A DNA stretch of 64,000 nucleotides from 01-FULL-43-15b sp964472675. GTDB lineage: Bacteria > Patescibacteriota > Microgenomatia > UBA8517 > UBA10165. The stretch lies in the NCBI GenBank assembly GCA_964472675.1, contig CAYYLO010000005.1:1-64000 (forward strand), read 5' to 3'. Every line of letters begins with the position of its first letter. The first letter of the stretch is position 1. Under the pieces are notes generated by a model. The model saw nothing but the letters and a program-made list of their open reading frames with translations. It searched no databases and was not told where the DNA came from. A program made the position numbers and the translations under genes. Positions 49,385-56,400 of this stretch are shown in pieces.

Positions 49385-49478
49385 TTTACTTTAACTAGTA
49401 TACCTGGTAAAAATACCCTCGACCACACCCTTCCTCCTTGCGCTTAACAAGCACACTTGGTGGCCTGGACAGTTTTCC

Positions 49479-49730
49479 TCAGGCTCGCGAGAGCGTCCGT
49501 CCCACGAACAGCAATACTAATGCTCCGCCAATTGCTACCAAAATGGAAGGCATATCAAAACCCGTAATTCCCCGACCTAGTAACATGCTTCCTAAAAATC
49601 CTCCCACAAGCGCACCTACAACACCTAAAACAATTGATCCCAACAGCCCGCCCTTGGAAGGTCTACGGTCAATTATGTTAGCTATGGTTCCTACAATAAG
49701 GCCAAAAGCTACCCAACCCAAAATACCCAT
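49479..49730 (-). CDS. GlsB/YeaQ/YmgE-like small membrane protein
   Basis: An 83-residue protein of three membrane helices with the family pattern GWVAFGLIVGTIANIIDRR, GGLLGSIVLGVVGALVGGFL, and a C-terminal ILVAIGGALVLLFVG. This transglycosylase-associated family is general-stress related in Proteobacteria; the activity is not established. A good Shine-Dalgarno (AAAGGAGGTGAG) precedes it at an unusually long distance, about 18 nt. It lies between the two copies of a 55-bp direct repeat. Confidence 0.85.
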   Translation of the reverse strand: MGILGWVAFGLIVGTIANIIDRRPSKGGLLGSIVLGVVGALVGGFLGSMLLGRGITGFDMPSILVAIGGALVLLFVGRTLSRA

Positions 49731-49804
49731 ATGTTTTTATTAAAAACTCACCTCCTTTTATTAAAAGATGGTGACACCCGAGGGTTAAAACCCTGGCAAT
49801 AACA

Positions 49805-49878
49805 GGTAAGAACCTGGTAAACCAGAACCTTGTTGTTCGCAGCCTCACAATAAGAACCTGGTAAACCAGAACCTTGTG
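49805..49878. repeat. Direct repeat copy B with extra unit
   Basis: A 55-bp copy of the repeat at 49055-49109, plus an additional 27-bp unit at 49852-49878; the two units inside are offset by 45 bp. The element contains the palindrome CTGGTAAACCAG twice. Confidence 0.75.
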
Positions 49879-49881
49879 TGG

Positions 49882-51282
49882 CTAAATATTTGCCAAAGTT
49901 TGAAGTGTCTGGGTAAGTTGGGAAGCGGGGATAGTCTTGACGTTTTTGAGATGGCTTGGGTTGTCCAAATAACGCCACAGGATTTTATACGTGTCAAAGT
50001 CAAATGTATTTTTGCAGTTTTTATCCAAAAGACACCAGTCATTAACTATAAGTGTGGCAAACTTTTCCAAAGTGGGGTGCTTTTCTTCTATGGCAACTGG
50101 TCCGGCAAAAGGCCAGGGTTTAACTTTTGTTTTGGAAAAACTTTGAGCAAAACGTATGTTGTAGCGCAAAGCATCTTCGCGTCCGCAACAAGCACCCTTA
50201 CACCAACCTAAACTATAAGCAAAACAGGACCCTCTGGGGTTTTCCAGCCCTAAGAGTTTATGGCAAAGGTTATGCTCGCGCGAGAGTTGATGTAAAAACT
50301 CTTTGGCCTGGTGGTGAGATCTGAAGACAGACAAGACCCCTTGCGCTTTGTGGGGTTGAAGTTTATCGACAGTTTCCAAAACGACTGTGTCAAAACCGCC
50401 AAAGGTGGAATGTTTTGCTACAACAAGCTGGCGGGTTATTCTTAGCTTGCGGTTGTATACGGGTTGAATTTTCTTAACCAGTGACGCCTCGCAAATTAGA
50501 GCTGAAAGTTCTCCGGCTGTGGGAATGACCTCAATTCTATGGGTTTGCTGGCAGATTTTCATTTCTCTGGGAGAGGTGTGGTCATTGGAAAAGTGAGAAA
50601 GCACGCGGTTTTTGATGTTTATGCTTTTGCCAACATAAAGCGGCATATCATTTTCGCCATAGAAAATGTATACTCCTGGCGCAGAAGGTAGATTGCCCAC
50701 AAGAGAATCTTTCAGGTGGGGTGGTAGGGCTGGTCTGGCCGAGATCTTTTTAACAGCCTCGACCAGTTTTTTTCTTCCGTGCTCTTTGGTTAGCAACTGA
50801 TAGAAGTTCCAAAGCACTCCAGCATCTCCCAAAGCTCTGTGGCGGGCAGAGCAGGCGATGTTAAATTTTTCAATAATACTATCCAGGTTGTGGTACTTTC
50901 GTCTGGGGTAGAAATATCTTGACAACTTAACGGTGCAAAAATGTTTTGAGCGAAAATTAATCCCGAAGCGCTTAAACTCGTTTCTTAAAAAGCCGTAATC
51001 AAACCGGACGTTGTGGGCAATAAATATAGAACCTTGAAGATGGCTTAATATCACTTCTTTGACTTGAGAAAATGTGGGGGCTTTTTCAAGTTCTTGGGTG
51101 TTTATGCCAGTTATACCCTCAATAAAGGCAGGAAGGTATGTTTCAGGATTAATAAGTGTAGAGTATGTATTTACCAGCTTGCCATTTTCTACACGCAAAA
51201 TCCCAACCTCGATAATGCGATCATTGTAAATACTTGTTCCAGTAGTTTCTATGTCGACAAAAGCTAGTTTGGACAGATCCAT
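49882..51282 (-). CDS. DEDDh exonuclease fused to GIY-YIG endonuclease domain
   Basis: A 466-residue protein. Residues 1-165 are an epsilon-type 3'-5' exonuclease: FVDIETTGTSIYNDRIIEVG, then IAHNVRFDYGFLRNEFKRFG and SARHRALGDAGV, supplying all DEDDh acids. Residues about 203-280 are a GIY-YIG nuclease as in UvrC: GVYIFYGENDMPLYVGKSIN. The C-terminal part has a Cys-rich GWCKGACCGRE. This exonuclease-GIY-YIG fusion is known from Actinobacteria and Betaproteobacteria and is thought to serve DNA repair. It stands alone on the minus strand. Confidence 0.9.
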   Translation of the reverse strand: MDLSKLAFVDIETTGTSIYNDRIIEVGILRVENGKLVNTYSTLINPETYLPAFIEGITGINTQELEKAPTFSQVKEVILSHLQGSIFIAHNVRFDYGFLRNEFKRFGINFRSKHFCTVKLSRYFYPRRKYHNLDSIIEKFNIACSARHRALGDAGVLWNFYQLLTKEHGRKKLVEAVKKISARPALPPHLKDSLVGNLPSAPGVYIFYGENDMPLYVGKSINIKNRVLSHFSNDHTSPREMKICQQTHRIEVIPTAGELSALICEASLVKKIQPVYNRKLRITRQLVVAKHSTFGGFDTVVLETVDKLQPHKAQGVLSVFRSHHQAKEFLHQLSREHNLCHKLLGLENPRGSCFAYSLGWCKGACCGREDALRYNIRFAQSFSKTKVKPWPFAGPVAIEEKHPTLEKFATLIVNDWCLLDKNCKNTFDFDTYKILWRYLDNPSHLKNVKTIPASQLTQTLQTLANI

Positions 51283-51342
51283 TTAAAAAAGGCAACAAAA
51301 AGTTAATGCGCGAGAATTGTAGCACACAGTCTGGAAAACCAC

Positions 51343-51379
51343 TTGACACAAATTGGCACTCGTGTTATGTTATTGCTAA
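51343..51379 (+). promoter_or_regulatory. hsp20 promoter overlapping a CIRCE-like operator
   Basis: TTGACA (51343-51348), 17-nt spacer and TATGTT (51366-51371) form the promoter. Overlapping it is TTGGCACTC-N9-TATTGCTAA (51353-51379), which matches the HrcA operator CIRCE (TTAGCACTC-N9-GAGTGCTAA) at 8 of 9 and 7 of 9 positions. HrcA-type repression of hsp20 is thus predicted. Confidence 0.6.
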
Positions 51380-51405
51380 CTAGTAACAAAAGGAGGTGAG
51401 AAATA

Positions 51406-51846
51406 ATGGCATTGATTCGCTGGAATCCTTGGAACTTGTCTTCGCTTCTTGAAGAAGACTGGGATTTGCCCACCATTCCTGGACTGTCCCGCTTGGGGCA
51501 GGGCTTAAACATTTACGAGACAGAAAACGAGTTAGTTGCCGAAGCAGCTCTTCCGGGAGTACCTGAGGACAAAGTTGACGTAAGTGTTGATGACAACATT
51601 GTTCGTATAACTGCATCTGTTCGGGATAAGCAGGAAGAAAAGAGCGATAGGCGTTATTTTATGACGTCCATGGCTTCGAATTACAACTACTCCTTCCGCT
51701 TGCCGGAGGGAATAGTGGCAAATACAGAACCAGGTGCAGAACTTGGGAATGGAGTCTTGACCCTCCGCTTTGCAAAAGTAAAAAAGGCTCCTCCAAAAAA
51801 GATTCAAGTTAAGCCTCGTGCAAAAGAGGCGGTAGTGAAAGAGTGA
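51406..51846 (+). CDS. Hsp20 / alpha-crystallin small heat shock protein
   Basis: A 146-residue ATP-independent chaperone. The alpha-crystallin domain (residues 32-130) begins LNIYETENELVAEAALPGVP and includes VSVDDNIVRITASVRDKQEE and AELGNGVLTLRFAKV, the conserved A-x-x-x-n-G-v-L type motif. The C-terminus is Lys/Pro-rich. AAAGGAGGTGAG lies just upstream of ATG, one of the strongest Shine-Dalgarno sites in the window, consistent with rapid stress expression. A palindromic terminator follows. Confidence 0.96.
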   Translation: MALIRWNPWNLSSLLEEDWDLPTIPGLSRLGQGLNIYETENELVAEAALPGVPEDKVDVSVDDNIVRITASVRDKQEEKSDRRYFMTSMASNYNYSFRLPEGIVANTEPGAELGNGVLTLRFAKVKKAPPKKIQVKPRAKEAVVKE

Positions 51847-51854
51847 GTAGCTCA

Positions 51855-51902
51855 CACAAGAAAAGCGCAAGCGAACCCGAGGCCGGCCTCGGGTTTCTTG
51901 TG
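51855..51902 (+). terminator. Strong palindromic terminator after hsp20
   Basis: Two 11-nt perfect arms (AACCCGAGGCC / GGCCTCGGGTT, 51874-51895) form the core stem, with an outer CACAAGAAA / TTTCTTGTG pairing around it (51855-51863 and 51894-51902). The T-rich TTTCTTG follows. The stem is GC-rich and unusually long for this genome. Confidence 0.65.
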
Positions 51903-51968
51903 GGATTATTTGGTTCCATCCAAACTCTTGCTTCTTCAATTCTCCACAAATACGCTAATAAGTAGATT

Positions 51969-52553
51969 TCAAATAGCTCTCAAAACGAAACCTTTTGACT
52001 GGCCGAATTGAAGAAAACCGGAGATATCCAAAATTGTGTTTTTGATATTCGATTGTTCAAATACAGTTCTGTCAAGATTTGTATCCGACAAGTTGGTTCC
52101 CTCAAGATTACATTTTTCAAAAACAGTTTCTTCTAAGTTTGATCCATGATAATCGACACCTGCCAGGTCACAAGATATAAACACAGTTCTTGCGAGATTT
52201 GTTTTTACAAAAGTACAGGATTTTAAGTCGAAATTTTTCCTTGCGCCTTTATTGCTAGCTTTAAATTTTTGGAAAATGCAGTTGACTAAGGAAGAACCTG
52301 TAAGGTCACATTTCTCAATACTAGCTTGGGCAAAATTCAGGTTGCTAAAACTACATTCCTTAAAGGTACATTGGGAAAGGTTAGTAATCTCAAAAAGATC
52401 GCCCTGAAATTCGCAAGCAGAAAAAGTACAGCTGTCAAAATTTACAAAATGTAGACTAATGTTTACAAACTTGCAGTTGGTAAAAGTGTTCTGCGCAAAA
52501 TCTTGTCCACTCAACTCTTTTGTCGTAAACACCTGGTTTTTATATTGGTTCAT
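51969..52553 (-). CDS. Pentapeptide repeat protein
   Basis: About 194 residues from MNQYKNQVFTTKELSGQDFA. It consists almost entirely of pentapeptide repeats of A(D/N)LXX type, for example TNLSQCTFKECSFSNLNFAQ and SNLEETVFEKCNLEGTNLSD, which fold as a right-handed beta-helix. Repeats run the full length with a short cap at the C-terminus. Such proteins bind macromolecules and some protect DNA gyrase; no specific ligand is inferred. The start at 52551-52553 is supported by TACAGT 6 nt upstream. Confidence 0.9.
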   Translation of the reverse strand: MNQYKNQVFTTKELSGQDFAQNTFTNCKFVNISLHFVNFDSCTFSACEFQGDLFEITNLSQCTFKECSFSNLNFAQASIEKCDLTGSSLVNCIFQKFKASNKGARKNFDLKSCTFVKTNLARTVFISCDLAGVDYHGSNLEETVFEKCNLEGTNLSDTNLDRTVFEQSNIKNTILDISGFLQFGQSKGFVLRAI

Positions 52554-52629
52554 GGACAAACTGTAGCAAACATTCGTATTTGGGGGATACAATTAGGTGC
52601 AGAGTGGGGACAACAGAAAGGAGGAGAAA

Positions 52630-52722
52630 ATGGCAAAATACACGAGCGGAAGGGGTGTTTCAGGTGGCGCTTACGGTTTGGCTTTTATCGGCGCGGCCGT
52701 TTATTATCTACAACAGGCATGA
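52630..52722 (+). CDS. 30-residue ORF with strong Shine-Dalgarno
   Basis: Encodes MAKYTSGRGVSGGAYGLAFI plus ten residues ending GAAVYYLQQA. AAAGGAGG lies 5 nt upstream and a TACAAT box at 52588-52593 provides a promoter. A hydrophobic stretch (GLAFIGAAVYYL) could be a single membrane helix. It may be a small membrane protein, or the intact 5' end of a longer gene that was frameshifted: the region after it is open in another frame but lacks a start. Confidence 0.5.
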   Translation: MAKYTSGRGVSGGAYGLAFIGAAVYYLQQA

Positions 52723-53020
52723 TGGACCCAGTAATTTGAGAGGTAATATTGTTGTGAGCATGTGGCTTAAAGTTCCTTGATTGGCACCAAACATTACATT
52801 GCTGGGGGGGCGTTGCACTCATTATTCTTGAGCTCTTTCACCAGGAGAAAGAACAAGATGTAAAGAAAGTCGGGGATTTAAGTTTAAAACAATCTTTTCC
52901 AATCGAAGTTTGTCAGTCTTTACCTGTGGTTCCCGGGGTGTTCAGAACCGCAGCTACTATTGGGGGGCTTTTTGTGGGGGCAGACAAAAAGGTTAAGTAT
53001 AATGATATATTTATTAATAC
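52723..53020 (+). other. Region with degenerate open frame after the 30-residue ORF
   Basis: No complete gene is seen. From about 52756 to 53060 one plus-strand frame is open without a usable start codon; it would encode WGGVALIILELFHQEKEQ and later VFRTAATIGGLFVGADKK. The first part could be the lost continuation of the preceding ORF after a frameshift. A TATAAT box at 52998-53003 serves the next gene. Confidence 0.35.
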
Positions 53021-53350
53021 ATGCTTGATATCGAACTCTTGTTGGGATCAGTACTGATTTTAAGTTTTGGCTTTTATGGATTAATAGGAGCAATAAATAA
53101 AGAGATATACCTTCCGAGAGGCGCAACCTCAGGTAGTTTTGCAAAATTTACAGGTAAAAAGGCAATCCGGGCGGGGTTACTAACATTTGTAGGGATGGGT
53201 GTTTTTTCAGGAGGGGTACTCGCCAGCCTGTTTAAAAATACTGATATCTTTACAATTGTATTATACGTAGGTTTTATAATCTTGGCATCTTTTTTATTAA
53301 GTTTAGTGGAATATAAGACAAAGCTGTTTCACTGGTACCCTAAAAAATAA
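53021..53350 (+). CDS. Small membrane protein, three helices
   Basis: A 109-residue protein with helices at about 5-24, 50-72 and 78-97, and a basic loop (GSFAKFTGKKAIRAG) between the first two. No cysteine or catalytic motif. TATAAT at 52998-53003 gives a leader of about 10 nt. It stands alone before the large Cys-rich protein gene, and I recognise no family. Confidence 0.6.
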   Translation: MLDIELLLGSVLILSFGFYGLIGAINKEIYLPRGATSGSFAKFTGKKAIRAGLLTFVGMGVFSGGVLASLFKNTDIFTIVLYVGFIILASFLLSLVEYKTKLFHWYPKK

Positions 53351-53468
53351 TAGTAATCCTGCAAGCCGTAAATACTATATCTAATTTAATGGTTCAATTT
53401 GGGTAGAAATTTGACAAGGGTTAGCTATTGATGTTTAACTGGAAAGCGTAACCATTTTAACTGCTCTA

Positions 53469-56400
53469 GTGAACAAGAAACCTGTTTTTTCTGTTCCGCA
53501 AATTGCTAGGGGAGGAGTAATTTCTCTCTTGCTGTTAGGGGTTTGCGCGTTTTTTCCCGGATTCGCTCTAGCGTCTTCTCAAAAATCTTCTTATTACGAC
53601 TTTGGGCCATACTATGGTCGAAGTCAGGTGCTAGGTTATTCTTTTTCCAGTCTGGAAAATTTGCCTGTTCCTAAAATTCCGGACAATCTTTTGCCCAAGG
53701 AAGCTGGCGGTATTACTCCAGGAAGTATTTTTTACCCGCTTGAGCGTGCGGCGGAAAATCTACAACTTACTTTTACATTTAACCCCATTAAGAAGGAGGA
53801 GTTAAGGCTTGAGTTTGCTACGGAGAGGTTTTCGGAGGCAAAAACCTTAGTTGATCAGGGCAAAACCGAGGCGGCCTCGCAAGCCTTAAGTGATTATCAA
53901 AAGGGCATAAAGGATATTGCTGAGGCTTTATCGAACTTAACCCAACAAGGTGATTCTTCGTTGTCAGTGTTAGTTGATAAGGTGGGAGAGGTTGTGGGCA
54001 GTCAGGCAATAGTTGGGCAAACCTTAAGTTTGGACATTGCTCCCGCACAAGCGGAAAGCTGGACCGCGGCGAGCAGAGAAGGCCAAAGGCTATTGGATGA
54101 GGTAGCGGAAACAAGAGGGGAGTCTCCAATACCTCAAGACTTGTCTTCCAGAATTCAAAAACTCAAGGATCAGGGGTTGTTGGGTGAAGAAGAGAGCAAC
54201 AAATTGTATAGCTTTAAAACTCGGTCTGAAGTAAGAAGCGAGATGGAGAAGCTAGCTTCTTCGGGCCAGCTCCCGGCTTCTGAGCTTAGCTGGCTTGATA
54301 CAGTAATAACACAGGAATTTCCGGATGTCCAACAGGCATTAAGAGCCAATTTTCAAGTAGCAGAGTTGCGCACCTACCAGGCGTTGCCCCAACCGTCAAA
54401 GGAAGTGTTAGCAGAAATTAAAAAGTGGCAAGGGGATACTTCTGTCCCTGTACCAAACGAGATTAAACCATACTTGTGGTATAGCAGAGCCCAGGAAATT
54501 GCACAGGGTGTTGACCTTTCAAATTTTTCGGCAGATCAACAGTTTGAGGTCGCAAAGGCGTATCCGCAAGTTGCAACAGAAAACCCCACTTACTCATATG
54601 TTCCTCTACCTTCGCCAACTCCGTCTATTAGCCCCGAGCTCACAGAACAAGTCCCTTCCACGGTTCCCTTACCATCTCCAACACCTTCGGTTGCCCAAGT
54701 TTCAGCGGAACCTTATCTTGCTGATTCTAGCGGGGCTTTGCCCGGGCAGCCGACCTACTTTCTAAAGCAATTCGGAGAGCAGCTTGCATATACTTTCGCT
54801 TTTAGCTCGACTGACAGGGTGCAGCTTAAGATGCAATATGCCGAGCGGCGCTTGGCAGAAGCTAGGCGATTGTCGGAGGATCCCGGCAAGGCTTCTTTGT
54901 ACAAGTCGACGATTGAAAACTACCGCAAGACCTTGGAAGACGCCTCTATCTTGCTTAAAAATAGTGCTGGTGATGATGGGCAAAAAACTTTAGTTGCAGA
55001 AAGGCTTGAGGCTCAAGCAGGAAGGCATGAAGTTTTATTAGAAAAAGGCCTCTTACCTTCAGGAGAAGATCCACAACTAATTCGGGGAGCCATACGTGCC
55101 ACAGAGGATGCGATGGACAGAAGCGCTGACGTTTTGGAAAGGAGCGCACTACCTGCTTCTTTGTCTCAAAGGTTAGGAGACCTTAAGGCTCAGGGTTTGA
55201 TACTTGCCGAGGAGGCGGAAGATTTGGTTAGATCAAGCTCTCGTGAGGAGGTCAGAGAAAAGGTGCGCAAGCTTGTGGAACTAAATACGATTCCGTTGGC
55301 TGATGCCAAGAAGATGGATGAGAGTCAGGTTTTAACCTCTCCTTCGGATTATAGTCAACTGGTTGAGGTTAGAAAAATCGAAGAGCTGCAAAATTTAAGA
55401 TCGGTTCAAGCCGATTTGGCTCAAACTCCTGCCTTAAAATCCAACCTAACCACTCTAGCCCAAAAAGAGACAGCCTTAGCTAGCTCTTTTGATCCTGCAT
55501 TTGTCAAACTGGAAGATTTGGGGGGCAGGGAAGACCTGGCCAAAACCTATGAAAGACTGGCATCGGTTCCCCGTCCTATTAATGGCGGTCAGTTTGGAGC
55601 AGAAGCAACGCCTGGCGCTCAGCCCGCAGTTGTTACCCCCCAACCCCAGGACGCAGTCTTATCTGCTTGTCCTGAGGGGGCTATTTTTAAGCAATTTGAA
55701 GGTTGTGTTTGGGCTGACAATGGAAGAAGAATTAATGATTATGATCAGTATAAGTGCGAGGGCCCCAGACAGTATTATTCTTTTGCTGTCGGAAAATGTG
55801 TAGCCAGTGATCAAAAAGGGGGCGCTGTGGAGGATGCTCAACCCATTTGTCCAATAGGCTATAGTTGGAGTTGGCAAAACCAGAGTTGCCAAGCCTATAC
55901 TGGTGGGGGGTCATTGCCCCTGCCCACCCCTCCTGTGGAACCCGAGCCAAAGGATGATCAAGAGCGCGAGAAAAGAGCAAAGAGTTGCCCGGAAGGGTCT
56001 TCTTATCAGACGCCTAATGGCTGTGTTTGGGATAAAAGCGGCAAATCGGTCTATGATTCCGAACAGTACCGTTGTGGACGGCGTCAATATTATTCATTTG
56101 AGGAAGGGGGATGTGTTGCCTCTCCCGAAGAAGGACAGCCTTATCCTAAAAATACCAACCCTGTTTGCAAAGAAGATGGTACCTTTTGGAGTTGGAATGA
56201 AGGGAAATGTATTAGTGCTATTTTCCCGTTAAAACAAGAGGACGGGAATACTTCTAAGATAATTATTGATGATTTTAGGTCTCCTTTTATAGCTCCTGGT
56301 AGTCCATTTTATATTTTCAAGCAGGCGGCAGAGAGGGCACAACTGGCTCTATCATTTACTGCACCAGCCAGAGAACGGGTTAGCCTGTCTCAAGCTAAAG

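Noticed and set aside
49055..49878. CRISPR-like repeats
   Set aside because: Only three units, irregular spacing and genes between them.
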